DNA from: Geminocystis sp. NIES-3709
GTDB lineage: Bacteria; Cyanobacteriota; Cyanobacteriia; Cyanobacteriales; Cyanobacteriaceae
DNA length: 64,000 nucleotides
Assembly: GCF_001548115.1 (NCBI RefSeq)
Contig: NZ_AP014821.1
Coordinates: forward strand, 248,001-312,000
Reading direction: 5' to 3'
The notes under the pieces were generated by a model that saw only the letters and a list, made by a program, of their open reading frames with translations, searched no databases and had not been told where the DNA came from. Position numbers and translations under genes: made by a program. This document shows, in pieces, positions 53,477 through 63,387 of this stretch (its first letter is position 1; each line of letters begins with the position of its first letter).

Positions 53477-56092
53477 CTAAGACTGATATTTTTCAATCAT
53501 AGAGATCGATCTGGTGACACTTTCAGGGAAAATGACGACTAATCCATCTTTGTTAACTTTTCTTAATCCTGTTTCGATCGCTTCGGTTTCATCTAAGATG
53601 ACATCATAACTAGCTTGAGGATTTTCCCCAACAATACCTTTTACAATTAAATCAGCTACAGTACCTCGATCACGCCCTCGATTATCGTCATCTTCTTTCA
53701 CGATGATATGATCAAAAATCTGAGAAGCAATTTTACCTAAAAGCATCAAATCCTCATCTCGTCTGTCACCTGGCCCTCCTACAACTCCAAGACGATCGCC
53801 TTTCCAGTTTTTGACAAACTCCCCTACGGCTAAATAACCTGCCGGATTATGAGCATAGTCAATTAATACAGAAAAATCTTTCATGTCAAAAAGATTCATT
53901 CTGCCGGGGGTTTGATCTGCACCGGGGTTGAAAGTACGCACCCCTTGACGGATTAATTCAATATCGATACCGTGAACAAATGCCGCTAAAGAAGCCGCTA
54001 AAGCATTAGCAATCATAAAAGGTGCCATACCTTTCATGGTAACGGGGATGTTTTCTGCTTTTTCGATCCTTAATGTCCACTCCCCTTCAAAAATAGAGAG
54101 ATAACCATTTTCATACATTGCTGCCATGCCATTACGCCGTAAATGATCAATAATAATTGGGTTGTTAGCATTCATGGAAAAATAAGCTACTTTACCCTTG
54201 ACATTTTTAGCCATTTGTGCTACTAAAGGATCGTCTGCGTTGAGAACGGCATAACCATCGGCATTAACGGACTCAGCGATCACCCCTTTAACTTTTGCCA
54301 TTTGTTCGATCGTGTCGATGTCTCCTAATCCCAAATGATCTTCTGCCACATTTAACACTAAACCTACATCACAGCTTTCAAAGGCTAAACCCGATCGTAA
54401 AATTCCGCCTCTGGCACACTCTAGCACTGCTACTTCGACAGTGGGATCTCTTAAGATAACACCTGCACTCACAGGGCCTGTATTATCTCCTTTTTCCACC
54501 ATATAATCTCCTAAATAAATACCATCGGTGCTGGTATAACCGACAACTTTTCCTGTTTGACGGTAGATATGAGCTAGTAAGCGAGTTGTCGTAGTTTTTC
54601 CGTTTGTCCCTGTCACCGCTAAAATGGGGATACGACTAGGATGATTATTTGGGAATAACATGTCCAGCACAGGAGCGGCTACGTTTCGTGGTAAGCCTTT
54701 ACTGGGGGCAACGTGCATCCTAAATCCGGGGGCTGCGTTTACTTCCACAATCACCCCATCCACTTCATTTAAAGGTTTGGTTATATCTGGGGTAACAACA
54801 TCAATACCTGCAATGTCCAAGCCAATAATTTTGGCGACTCTTTCTGCTATCCAAATATTTTGAGGATGTATTTCATCAGTACGATCGATAGCGATACCCC
54901 CAGTACTTAGATTCGCTGTTGCCCGTAAATAAGCCACTTCTCCTTCTTTGAGGACGGTATCCATTTCAAAACCCTGTCTTTTTAACACTCCCATAGAAGT
55001 ACGATCGACACTGATCCTAGTCAATATGTTATCATGACCGTCTCCTCGATCGGGATGTTCGTTAGTTTCTTGAATTAACTCCTCAATGGTAGAGTGTCCG
55101 TTTCCTATTACATGGGCGGGGATTCTTTCTGATACGGCGATAAGTTTACCGTTGATCACTAAAATACGATGATCATTGCCTTTATAATATCTTTCCACAA
55201 TCACCGCTCGACTTTTGGAAGCCGCACTTGCTAAATCATAAGCCTCCTCTGCTTCTTGTTGAGAGTTTATATCAATGGTAATGCCTCTACCATGATTCCC
55301 GTCTAAGGGCTTGAGAACGATGGGATAACCACCGACATCGGCGATGGCATCGGCCAATTCATCCAGATAATAGATTACTGTACCTCTAGGAACAGGAATA
55401 CCAGCTTCTGCTAAAGTGGTTTTAGTACCTTCTTTATCACAGGCTAACTCAACCCCCAAAATACTAGATTTATTGCTTAAAGTCGCTTGAATACGTTGTT
55501 GATTAGCACCATAGCCTAACTGTACCATTGCTCTAGCACTAAGCAACATCCAAGGAATTTGTCGAGCTTCTGCTTCTTTGATAATCGTTTCAGTCGAGGG
55601 GCCTAACGCAGAATTTGCCCGTAAATCCCGTAAATCTGACAAATCTTGAGCTAATTCTTCAGGGCTATAAACACCTGTTGTAATAATAGAATTACAAAGT
55701 CTGACGGCGGCTCTACCAGCATATCGTCCTGCTTCTTCATAAACATACTCAAACACGACGTTATAAATTCCGGGAGTTGAAGTTTCTCTGGTGCGACCAA
55801 AACCTACAGGCATCCCAGCTAATTCTTGTAATTCTAGAGCAATATGTTCAATAATATGACCCATATAAGTCCCTTCTTGCACTCTTTCTAAGAAGCCACC
55901 ACGATGATCCCTAGAACAGAAGTGTTCGACTAAAGAAGGTAATATTTTCACCAAACCTTCATAAAACCCCGGTATCAGGTTAGATGGTTTTTCGGCTACG
56001 TCTTCCAAATCCAGACGCATCTGGATCAATTTTTGTCTGCGGATACTCCAATAGTTTGGCCCCCGTAGGGTTTGTGTTTTGAGGATTTTCAT
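53477..56092 (-). CDS. cphA: Cyanophycin synthetase
   Basis: 871 residues. The enzyme builds multi-L-arginyl-poly-L-aspartate, the nitrogen reserve of cyanobacteria, without ribosomes. The N-terminal ATP-grasp domain covers about 160-480 (VLKPLDGNHGRGITIDI, VEVNAAPGFRMHVAPSKG) and ligates arginine or aspartate. The Mur-ligase-like domain has the nucleotide loop VTGTNGKTTTTRLLAHI near 495 and NPGADQTPGRMNLFD later. Length is normal. It lies 190 bases downstream of cphB on the same strand, the common cphBA order. Confidence 0.98.
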   Translation of the reverse strand: MKILKTQTLRGPNYWSIRRQKLIQMRLDLEDVAEKPSNLIPGFYEGLVKILPSLVEHFCSRDHRGGFLERVQEGTYMGHIIEHIALELQELAGMPVGFGRTRETSTPGIYNVVFEYVYEEAGRYAGRAAVRLCNSIITTGVYSPEELAQDLSDLRDLRANSALGPSTETIIKEAEARQIPWMLLSARAMVQLGYGANQQRIQATLSNKSSILGVELACDKEGTKTTLAEAGIPVPRGTVIYYLDELADAIADVGGYPIVLKPLDGNHGRGITIDINSQQEAEEAYDLASAASKSRAVIVERYYKGNDHRILVINGKLIAVSERIPAHVIGNGHSTIEELIQETNEHPDRGDGHDNILTRISVDRTSMGVLKRQGFEMDTVLKEGEVAYLRATANLSTGGIAIDRTDEIHPQNIWIAERVAKIIGLDIAGIDVVTPDITKPLNEVDGVIVEVNAAPGFRMHVAPSKGLPRNVAAPVLDMLFPNNHPSRIPILAVTGTNGKTTTTRLLAHIYRQTGKVVGYTSTDGIYLGDYMVEKGDNTGPVSAGVILRDPTVEVAVLECARGGILRSGLAFESCDVGLVLNVAEDHLGLGDIDTIEQMAKVKGVIAESVNADGYAVLNADDPLVAQMAKNVKGKVAYFSMNANNPIIIDHLRRNGMAAMYENGYLSIFEGEWTLRIEKAENIPVTMKGMAPFMIANALAASLAAFVHGIDIELIRQGVRTFNPGADQTPGRMNLFDMKDFSVLIDYAHNPAGYLAVGEFVKNWKGDRLGVVGGPGDRRDEDLMLLGKIASQIFDHIIVKEDDDNRGRDRGTVADLIVKGIVGENPQASYDVILDETEAIETGLRKVNKDGLVVIFPESVTRSISMIEKYQS

Positions 56093-56246
56093 GGTTTTTG
56101 CTGTTAGACGGTACTTACTTTAAGAGGCATTTTTTAGTGTCTCGTTTTTAATCTTTATTTAACTGTTCAGTTTGAACATTTCTGCTTTTTTTCTTTGGAA
56201 AAGAAATAGAAAATAGTTGACAGCATAGTAAGTTTACACTTAATTT

Positions 56247-56286
56247 CTTCTAGTCTCCTCGTCCTCTATTTCCCTTGTCTCTCTAT
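56247..56286. repeat. Five pyrimidine octamers touching the cphB stop
   Basis: CTTCTAGT, CTCCTCGT, CCTCTATT, TCCCTTGT, CTCTCTAT in register. The last unit contains the cphB stop codon. Confidence 0.65.
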
Positions 56287-57101
56287 TCAATCCTTCCCGC
56301 AATAGGTTGATGGGTTTTGCGGTTATAACGATCGCCATGACCAAGAATATGTAAACGCAGATTATGTAGTGCAAGAGGTTCTTCTGCCGCAACTTTTCCG
56401 TGATTAGTATAACTCATGGCTTGACCATCAACGATCGTCACTGTACCTTTTCCAATTACTTCAATATACTCATCTTTTTGAAAAACGGCACAAGTATCTT
56501 CATCAATACCAATACCTAATCTTTCGGGATGATTAGATAGGGCGCTTAATAATCTTGCCATACGGTTACGGTTATGAAAATGTTGATCTACAATCACTTC
56601 AGGAATGATGCCTAATCCCATAGCCATATCAACTAAAGCACGATTAGGAGATTCTCCACTACTACCACCTGCGATCATGTGATGTCCCATAACTGCGGCA
56701 CCAGCACTGGTACCTCCGAGGGTAACTTCTCCTAACTTCACTCGTTGACGAATTCTTTCCATAAGAGGAGTATCCGCTAATAAACCACATAATCTAAGTT
56801 GATCTCCTCCTGTCATAAAAATACCCGTACATTTTTCCACATATTCTTGATACTCTTTATCTTCTCCTTGAATACGATCTCTGACATCTAGTACTTTTAA
56901 ATCTTTTGCTCCCATTTCCCCAAAAATACTAACATATCGATCGCCAATAATAGTAGGTTCACGGGAGGCGGAGGGAATAATTCCTATAATTGCATCAGTA
57001 CCACCAGCACAATGCCAAAAACTTTGTAAAATTTCTTTGCCGTGGACTTTATCTTCTGCACCTCCTATGACTAGGACAGAACTTCTAAGATATTGCTTCA
57101 T
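56283..57101 (-). CDS. cphB: Cyanophycinase
   Basis: 272 residues, serine peptidase family S51. It cuts cyanophycin to beta-aspartyl-arginine dipeptides, which releases stored nitrogen. The nucleophile elbow is GGTSAGAAVMGHHM, with the preceding GIFMTGGDQLRLCGLLA loop and the VIVDQHFHNRNRMARLLSAL segment, and GIGIDEDTCAV. Length is typical. Upstream of cphA in a likely operon, so synthesis and breakdown enzymes are made together. Confidence 0.97.
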   Translation of the reverse strand: MKQYLRSSVLVIGGAEDKVHGKEILQSFWHCAGGTDAIIGIIPSASREPTIIGDRYVSIFGEMGAKDLKVLDVRDRIQGEDKEYQEYVEKCTGIFMTGGDQLRLCGLLADTPLMERIRQRVKLGEVTLGGTSAGAAVMGHHMIAGGSSGESPNRALVDMAMGLGIIPEVIVDQHFHNRNRMARLLSALSNHPERLGIGIDEDTCAVFQKDEYIEVIGKGTVTIVDGQAMSYTNHGKVAAEEPLALHNLRLHILGHGDRYNRKTHQPIAGRIE

Positions 57102-57303
57102 GTTATTTTTTATAATTCCCTACTTAGACTAAATTTTCATATCTTCAAGTTTACAGCAATTAGCTATCGTGAGTTCAGAGTTCAAATTCAGGTAGGTTAG
57201 TTTGCATTTTCGTTTACTGGTGGAATTGGCAAGAAAAAACAAGCAAAAGACAAGTGAGAGTGATAGGGTGAAAAAATAGCGTAAATTGCAGTCCCAGCAT
57301 AAA

Positions 57304-57702
57304 TTATTCTTCTAATATTTTACTGGAAACTTCGATCGCATCTACTTCAATAGTTCCGGGTGGTATTTCTCTAATAAATTGATGGTTTTCTACTCTTAAT
57401 AATTCTCCACAATTAGGACAACGACAGTCAGTATTATTTAATGCAGTAAAACTATAATTACACACGGGACATTCATCTTCAATTAAGTTTCTTTTTAACC
57501 ACCAACGAAAACCCCAAATTCCAATAATAGGAGTAATAATAAGTAAAGCAATGAAGATTAAAAATCCATTAACGACCCATTGTAAACCGATAGAACCTAA
57601 TACTAAACTAACAATAACAAATGTTAATAAACAACCGAAACCTGAGTCATTAATATTAATTATTTTACTTTGAAAATTTTGTTTCACCCTTTTTATCCCC
57701 AA
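57304..57702 (-). CDS. Membrane protein with C-terminal zinc ribbon
   Basis: 132 residues. Two hydrophobic segments at about 23-45 and 50-72 (FGCLLTFVIVSLVLGSIGL and FLIFIALLIITPIIGIWGF) form a hairpin in the membrane. A zinc ribbon follows, C-x2-C in ECPVCNYSF and C-x2-C in CRCPNCGELL, then an acidic tail. No ATG begins the frame; a TTG (57702) or the GTG at 57687, behind GGGGAT, must be used. Similar small proteins occur in cyanobacteria; the function is unknown. Confidence 0.7.
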   Translation of the reverse strand: MGIKRVKQNFQSKIININDSGFGCLLTFVIVSLVLGSIGLQWVVNGFLIFIALLIITPIIGIWGFRWWLKRNLIEDECPVCNYSFTALNNTDCRCPNCGELLRVENHQFIREIPPGTIEVDAIEVSSKILEE

Positions 57703-58045
57703 TAATTGTCATGTTTACTTTAACATTTTCATTAATCACATTTTCTACATTGAAGATAAAATTAACATTTTTTAAATCATCGGTTTTATTCATAAAATGC
57801 GATCGTAGCTAAGTATCTTTACCAATTGAAGATCAGTTCGACATAAAGAAAATGATGAAAACTAGACAAATGGACAAGTAGAAAAATTCCCAATATTCGA
57901 TGTCCTTTAAAAATAATTTTATTGACTCACAAAAAATACTGTCTGTCTGCCTGTCTGCCTTTCTTCCAAGTCAGCCCTCACCTATTTTTATGTTATATCG
58001 AACTCAGGTAATTGAGAATTGTTCAAAATAAAATCTTTTTAAAGA
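57703..58045. other. Divergent intergenic region with composite repeats
   Basis: 343 bases. It contains two AGTTCGA-type head motifs in inverse orientation (57834-57845 and 57993-58005), each next to an octamer-like stretch: purine (ACTAGACA, AATGGACA) on the left and pyrimidine (CTGTCTGC, CTGTCTGC) on the right. No gene was seen. Confidence 0.5.
57943..57966. repeat. Three pyrimidine octamers (CTGTCTGC)
   Basis: CTGTCTGC, CTGTCTGC, CTTTCTTC in register, followed about 27 bases later by the inverted head motif TCGAACTCAGGTAA. Confidence 0.6.
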
Positions 58046-59014
58046 ATGTCTAAAATAATAACCTATAGTCCAGCTTTTACTATTGTGCCGACTTATGAGT
58101 GTTTTAATCGTTGTAGCTATTGTAATTTCAGGAGTGATCCTTATGAAAGTCCTTGGTTAGAATTACATACGGCTAAAAATATGTTATCTAATCTTATAAA
58201 TAAAGGGATTATTGAAATATTAATTTTAAGTGGAGAAATTCACCCTAAATCCACCAGAAGACAACCATGGATACGGCGAATTTATGATTTGGCAAAGTTA
58301 GCTTTATCTATGGGATTTTTGCCTCATACAAATGTGGGAGTATTGAGTTTCGAGGAGATGTCGTTATTGAAAGAGGTTAATGTTTCTATGGGGTTGATGT
58401 TGGAGCAGTTAACTCCTAATCTCTTAAATACAGTCCATCGTCATGCGCCTACAAAAATTCCTGAATTACGGTTACAACAATTAGAGTGGGCTGGTATGCT
58501 TAAAATTCCTTTTACTACTGGCATTCTTTTAGGGATTGGGGAGACTTTACAAGAGCGAATTGAAAGTTTAAAAGCGATCGACAAAATACAGGCTAAATGG
58601 GGTCATATTCAAGAAATTATATTACAACCTTATGTTAAAGGTTCTCAGGAAGAATTACAAGGAAATTCCATCACAATATCAGAAATTTTTGAAATTATTT
58701 CGATCGCCCGTGATATATTACCAGAAAGCATTACTTTACAAATACCTCCGAATTTGATTGAAAAAGAAACAACTTTATTAAAAAGTTTAGAGTTAGGAAT
58801 AAAAGATTTAGGGGGTATCGTGCCGAAAGATGAAGTAAATCCTGACTATCATCATCAAAATCTCATGATTTTAGCCAAAACTCTCAATAAAGCTGGTTGG
58901 AAATTAAAACCTCGTTTACCTGTCTATCCTCAATACTATTCTTGGTTATCAAATAACTTACAAAGAACGATCGAAGATATAATAAGAAAAAAACCATCTG
59001 ACTTTGTGCATTGA
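58046..59014 (+). CDS. cofG: FO synthase subunit 1 (7,8-didemethyl-8-hydroxy-5-deazariboflavin synthase)
   Basis: 322 residues, radical SAM enzyme. With CofH it joins tyrosine and a ribityl-uracil to give FO, the deazaflavin chromophore. The cluster motif C-x3-C-x2-C is in YECFNRCSYCNFRSDPYESP. Other marks are ILSGEIHP, GLMLEQLTPNLL and TGILLGIGET. Cyanobacteria make no full coenzyme F420 as far as is commonly known; they use FO as the antenna of DNA photolyase, so this gene probably supports light-driven DNA repair. CofH is not in the window. Confidence 0.93.
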   Translation: MSKIITYSPAFTIVPTYECFNRCSYCNFRSDPYESPWLELHTAKNMLSNLINKGIIEILILSGEIHPKSTRRQPWIRRIYDLAKLALSMGFLPHTNVGVLSFEEMSLLKEVNVSMGLMLEQLTPNLLNTVHRHAPTKIPELRLQQLEWAGMLKIPFTTGILLGIGETLQERIESLKAIDKIQAKWGHIQEIILQPYVKGSQEELQGNSITISEIFEIISIARDILPESITLQIPPNLIEKETTLLKSLELGIKDLGGIVPKDEVNPDYHHQNLMILAKTLNKAGWKLKPRLPVYPQYYSWLSNNLQRTIEDIIRKKPSDFVH

Positions 59015-59056
59015 GGGAAAAAATATCCTTCCGCTAATTGTTATTAATAAAAAACT

Positions 59057-59536
59057 ATGATTTTAGTTAATTTTTTTACTTTTATATTGACATTTATACT
59101 TACTTTTACTACTTTAATTAATTCTGTACAAGCCTTAGATTATACTAAAAGAGACTTATTTGAAGCAGATTTTTCAGGACAAAATTTAAGCGGTTCAACC
59201 TTTAATAAAGCGAACCTGCGCAGTAGTAACTTAAGTAATGCTAATCTACAAAAAGTGAGTTTTTTTGGTGCTAATATGGATTCAGCAAATCTCGAAGGTG
59301 CTGATTTAAGAAATGCCGTTTTAGATTCTGCTAGACTCACAAGGGCAAATCTTCATAACGCTATTCTTGAAGGTGCTTTTGCCACTAACACCAAATTTGA
59401 AAAAGCCAATATCGAAGGTGCTGATTTTACTGATGTTATTTTACGCCCGGATGTGGAAGAAATTTTGTGTGCAAATGCCATCGGCACTAATCCTGTTACT
59501 GGCAGAAACACCCGTGATACTCTTTATTGTGAATAG
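59057..59536 (+). CDS. Exported pentapeptide-repeat protein
   Basis: 159 residues. An N-terminal signal or anchor (NFFTFILTFILTFTTLINSV) is followed from about 36 to 130 by A(D/N)LXX repeats such as ADFSG, ANLRS, ANLQK, ANMDS and ADLRN, which fold as a right-handed square helix. The end has two cysteines and the sequence NPVTGRNTRDTLYCE, as in related thylakoid-lumen pentapeptide proteins. It lies 42 bases after cofG on the same strand and may be co-transcribed. The role is unknown. Confidence 0.88.
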   Translation: MILVNFFTFILTFILTFTTLINSVQALDYTKRDLFEADFSGQNLSGSTFNKANLRSSNLSNANLQKVSFFGANMDSANLEGADLRNAVLDSARLTRANLHNAILEGAFATNTKFEKANIEGADFTDVILRPDVEEILCANAIGTNPVTGRNTRDTLYCE

Positions 59537-59656
59537 TTAAGGTTGTTTGTATGTAAAAAAATCATATTGGCTTAAAGTTTGTCTTTCGACTCCGTTGATT
59601 CTGACTTTTGCTATTAGTTTTTGCCTAAAATTGATTTCATGACGGGTAATGTTAAA

Positions 59657-59691
59657 CATTACTAATCGCTAATTGCTAATTCCTCATTATT
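59657..59691. repeat. Five heptamers abutting a start codon
   Basis: CATTACT, AATCGCT, AATTGCT, AATTCCT, CATTATT in register, ending one base before the ATG of the helicase gene at 59693. The array takes the place where a ribosome site would be expected. Confidence 0.75.
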
Positions 59692-59692
59692 T

Positions 59693-61999
59693 ATGGTAGA
59701 TGATAAAATCGATCGAGATTTAAAAAATAAAATACTGTCTTTAGTAGCAAATTTAAGAGAAGGACAAAAACAACTAGCCCTGTGGAAAGGTGGTAAAATG
59801 GCAGTGTCTGCCGTGCCAGGGGCGGGAAAATCTCATGGTTTAGCGACGGCGGCGGCTATAACTATCGCTAAAAATAAACTCCACAGTAATCGACAGTTAA
59901 TTATTGTAACCTATACTCGATCGGCAACTGCCAGTATCGAAAAAAAAGTCAAGGAAATACTCACACAAGAATTAAAATTGCTTCCGGTTGGCTTCAGTGT
60001 GCAAACCATCCACAGTTTAGCGGTGAATATAGCTAATCGCTATCCTCAATTATCTCAATTAGAAATGGAAAATCGTACTTTAACGGATATAAATTCTAGT
60101 CATCCGCTCATTTTTGATACTGTAAATCAATGGGTAAAAAATCATCCTGAATTGTATGAATTATTGTTAAAAGGTGAAAAAAGTTTAAGTGATGACGAAA
60201 GCGAACTATTACAACGAGAGTCTATTTTATTAAATGATATATTGCCAAAAGTAGCTTATAATGCTATATCTATTATTAAAAGTTCGGATTTAACTCTCAA
60301 TGATTCTTTTTATTTACCTAATAATCTCAGTAATCCTTATCCATTGATGACAATTGCCAAAGGGTTATATGAAGAATATCAGGAGTTGATGATAAAACAA
60401 CAAAGGATAGATTATGATGATCTCATTTTATCTGCTTTAAGGGTATTAAAACACGATCGAGCCAGAGAAATTTTACAAGAAGAAGTCTTTGCTGTATTTG
60501 AAGACGAGGCACAAGATTCTAGCCCGTTACAAGAAAAATTACTGGAAATTTTAGCAACAGATACTCAAAATAATCAAACTAATTTTGTCAGAGTGGGTGA
60601 TTCTAATCAAGCAATAAATTCCACATTTACTTCTGCTGATCCTAAATACTTTCGTGATTTTTGTCATCAATGTCAAGAAAATAATAGTTTTTATACTATG
60701 AATCAAGCAGGAAGAAGTTGTCAAATTATTATTGATACTGCCAATAAAACTTTAACATGGGTTAATAATAAAATAAAAGCAGAATTAGTTAATAAAAAAG
60801 TTGATGATATATCGTCCTTAATTCCTTTTGAAAATCAAGAGATAAAACCTGTTATAATTGCTGAAAATTCAACTAATATTAATCCACAATCTGAAGGGAA
60901 AGGACTTGAGATTGAATATCCAAAAGATATTTATCAAACCGTAGATTTAATAAAAGCAAAAATTATTAAATTATGGGATAAAAAAAATAAGGAAAAACTA
61001 GAAAATTTTGCTATCTTAGTTAGAGAAAATAAACAAGGAAAGTTTTTATATGATTATTTAAAAGACTTAGAAAAAACTCATAATCTTAAAGTTAAATTAA
61101 TCAGTGATACTGATAGTTATGCAAAGATTCCTCAAGAAATTTTATCTCTTTTACAATTCTTAGACTCTCCTCATTCTTCTCAATATCTTAGAAAAACTTT
61201 AGAAATAGTCACGGAAAGGTTAAACTTAAATCTTGAAGATATAACCTCTTTAAGCATTTATCCTGAAAAATTTTTATATCCGACTTTGATAGATTGTCCT
61301 CAAAATGAGCAGGTAATTAAAATAAAAAATGAATGTATAAAATTGTTACAAGCTCGTTTAGAATTAGCACCTTATCAATTAATTATTTTTCTTTCCTTAG
61401 CTTTAAAATATGATCAATTAGAATTAGCTACGGTACAAAAATTAAACGAAAGAATCAAACAAGAAATCAAAACAAATATTTCCTTAAAATCTATCATTGA
61501 TACCTTAAAAGCAATAGTTAATGGTGAAAAATTTAAGGGAGTAGAAATAGAAGACGAAAAGAGTTATCAAAAAGAAGGACAATTGACTATTATTACAATG
61601 CACAAGGCAAAAGGCTTAGAATGGGATTATGTTTTTTTACCTTTTTTGCATGAAAATATTATCCCAGGAAATGGTGAAGGATATATGCCAAAAAATGCTA
61701 GTTTTATCGGAAAATTTAACTTAGCTGATGTCACTCGATCGATATTAAGATCTATTGTTCATCATGATAAATTAGATCAAAAAGAAATGTCAATAGATGA
61801 GGCATCTTTAGAAAATAATTATCAGAAAAAAGCAGAAGAATATCGTTTATTATATGTAGCAATGACAAGGGCAAAAAAATTATTATGGATGTCATCAGCA
61901 AAAAAAGCACCTTGGCGATGGGGTTTTTTTGAAGATAATGGTAATAAATCTCAATTGCAAGATCAAGCTCCTTGTCCTGTTATTATAGCCCTTAGTTAA
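59693..61999 (+). CDS. UvrD/REP superfamily DNA helicase
   Basis: 768 residues, superfamily 1A helicase. Motif I is AVPGAGKSHGL near 42-52, Ia VTYTRSATASI, II VFEDEAQDSS, III-IV around VRVGDSNQAIN, V TMHKAKGLEWDYVFLPFL, and VI LLYVAMTRAKKLLWMSS. All catalytic motifs are present. The protein lacks the long C-terminus of UvrD and has Lys/Glu/Asn-rich variable regions, as in many cyanobacterial paralogues. It probably unwinds DNA in repair or recombination. The start abuts a heptamer array with no clear ribosome site. The next gene begins one base after its stop. Confidence 0.92.
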   Translation: MVDDKIDRDLKNKILSLVANLREGQKQLALWKGGKMAVSAVPGAGKSHGLATAAAITIAKNKLHSNRQLIIVTYTRSATASIEKKVKEILTQELKLLPVGFSVQTIHSLAVNIANRYPQLSQLEMENRTLTDINSSHPLIFDTVNQWVKNHPELYELLLKGEKSLSDDESELLQRESILLNDILPKVAYNAISIIKSSDLTLNDSFYLPNNLSNPYPLMTIAKGLYEEYQELMIKQQRIDYDDLILSALRVLKHDRAREILQEEVFAVFEDEAQDSSPLQEKLLEILATDTQNNQTNFVRVGDSNQAINSTFTSADPKYFRDFCHQCQENNSFYTMNQAGRSCQIIIDTANKTLTWVNNKIKAELVNKKVDDISSLIPFENQEIKPVIIAENSTNINPQSEGKGLEIEYPKDIYQTVDLIKAKIIKLWDKKNKEKLENFAILVRENKQGKFLYDYLKDLEKTHNLKVKLISDTDSYAKIPQEILSLLQFLDSPHSSQYLRKTLEIVTERLNLNLEDITSLSIYPEKFLYPTLIDCPQNEQVIKIKNECIKLLQARLELAPYQLIIFLSLALKYDQLELATVQKLNERIKQEIKTNISLKSIIDTLKAIVNGEKFKGVEIEDEKSYQKEGQLTIITMHKAKGLEWDYVFLPFLHENIIPGNGEGYMPKNASFIGKFNLADVTRSILRSIVHHDKLDQKEMSIDEASLENNYQKKAEEYRLLYVAMTRAKKLLWMSSAKKAPWRWGFFEDNGNKSQLQDQAPCPVIIALS

Positions 62000-62000
62000 T

Positions 62001-63248
62001 ATGTCATTTTTTATCATTTTATTCTTTGCTTTAATAGGTTTATTTTTAAGTCTTTGGATTATCATTCCAGCACCCAATTTATTTCTCCTACCTTTTGGGG
62101 TTGCTGTACCTGAAATTAGTCCTTTTTTAGTTATCTTTAATAGTTTAGTCTTGTTATTATCTATTTACTTAAGAGAATCTTGGTATATCTCGATCGCAAT
62201 TAGTACAATTAGTTTAATATTAACATTATTACCCTTAATCCAAATACCAAACACCATTAAAAAATTTGATCAAGAAATTGAGTTAAAATTAGGAGAAGAT
62301 TACTTAAAATCGATACCAAAATCAATTCAAGAAAAAATGCGATCTGATCCTTTTATTTGGAAAGATATATTAAGGGGTATTCCCCAAAAAAAAATTAGGA
62401 TTAAAAGAGGGATAGAATTTGCAAAATTTGGGGAAACAAGTCTTAAACTAAATATTTATCAACCTCTTCTCGAAGGAAAATATCCCACCCTAATTATGAT
62501 TTATGGTGGTGCATGGCGCAAAGGTTCACCTGACAGCGATGAAAGATTTAGCTGTTACATTACCCATCAAGGTTATACCGTTATTACCCTCGACTATCGT
62601 CATGCTCCAAAATATCACTTTCCTACACAACTCGAAGATATTAATAGAGGGTTAAAATATATTAAAGACAATGCTTCTCACCTTAATATTGATATAAATA
62701 ATATCGCTATTATGGGTCGATCGGCAGGAGGGCAACTGGCTTTTTTAACAGCTTACGAACCTCAAGAAATTACATTTAAAGCACTCATCAATTATTATTC
62801 TCCTATCAATTTAACCCAAGCATACCAGTTTCCAGCAGTTCCTGATCCTATCAATACTCGGAAGGTGTTAGAAGATTATTTGGGAGGAAAACCTGACGAA
62901 ATTCCAGACAAATATAAACAAGCATCACCCATTAATCATATTAAGAAAAATCTACCACTCACTCTTTTGATTTACCCTGAAAGAGATCACATCGTTCCCG
63001 TCAAGGTTGCTGATATAATCTCGAATAAATTAACAGACTTCGATAATTGTCATGTTTTATTAACAATTCCTTGGGCTGAACACGCTTTCGATGCTATCTT
63101 TTCTGGTATTAGTAATCAAATAGCTTTGTACTATACTGAACGATTTTTAGCTTATGCTTTATACTCAAATATACCTCAGTTCGACATAAAACTTTCGATG
63201 AAGGGAGGAGGTAGGAGAGAGGAGACAGGAGATAGTGGGAATAATTGA
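62001..63248 (+). CDS. Membrane-anchored alpha/beta hydrolase (esterase/lipase type)
   Basis: 415 residues. Three to four membrane segments fill about 1-90. The hydrolase domain starts near 130: LIMIYGGAWRKGSPDSDERF gives the oxyanion hole, IMGRSAGGQLAFLTAYEP the nucleophile elbow, TLLIYPERDHIVP the acid and PWAEHAFDAI the histidine. BD-FAE or carboxylesterase activity is likely, substrate unknown. The start is one base after the helicase stop, so the two are coupled. The last 25 or so residues (from PQFDIKL, then GGGRREETGDSGNN) come from an intergenic-type repeat read in frame, probably an acquired extension. Confidence 0.88.
   Translation: MSFFIILFFALIGLFLSLWIIIPAPNLFLLPFGVAVPEISPFLVIFNSLVLLLSIYLRESWYISIAISTISLILTLLPLIQIPNTIKKFDQEIELKLGEDYLKSIPKSIQEKMRSDPFIWKDILRGIPQKKIRIKRGIEFAKFGETSLKLNIYQPLLEGKYPTLIMIYGGAWRKGSPDSDERFSCYITHQGYTVITLDYRHAPKYHFPTQLEDINRGLKYIKDNASHLNIDINNIAIMGRSAGGQLAFLTAYEPQEITFKALINYYSPINLTQAYQFPAVPDPINTRKVLEDYLGGKPDEIPDKYKQASPINHIKKNLPLTLLIYPERDHIVPVKVADIISNKLTDFDNCHVLLTIPWAEHAFDAIFSGISNQIALYYTERFLAYALYSNIPQFDIKLSMKGGGRREETGDSGNN
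63174..63248. repeat. Composite repeat read into the 3' end of the esterase gene
   Basis: A head motif ACCTCAGTTCGACATAAA (63174-63191) followed by purine octamers (GGAGGAGG, TAGGAGAG, AGGAGACA, GGAGATAG). The same head-plus-octamer arrangement is seen at 20472, 57834 and, inverted, at 57943-58007. Confidence 0.6.
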
Positions 63249-63387
63249 TTTAAACATTAGTCAAATTGGTTTTAGATAATTATTTACCTAACATTCTTAA
63301 ACTCTTATTACTAAAAAGGTTTTTAACATCGAACTCTGGTAAATCACCATCTTCACCGAATTTAAACTTATCACGTCATTTAATTTT

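Noticed and set aside
57667-57712. ATG just upstream of the zinc-ribbon gene
   Set aside because: It is out of frame with the gene and runs into a stop after 15 codons.
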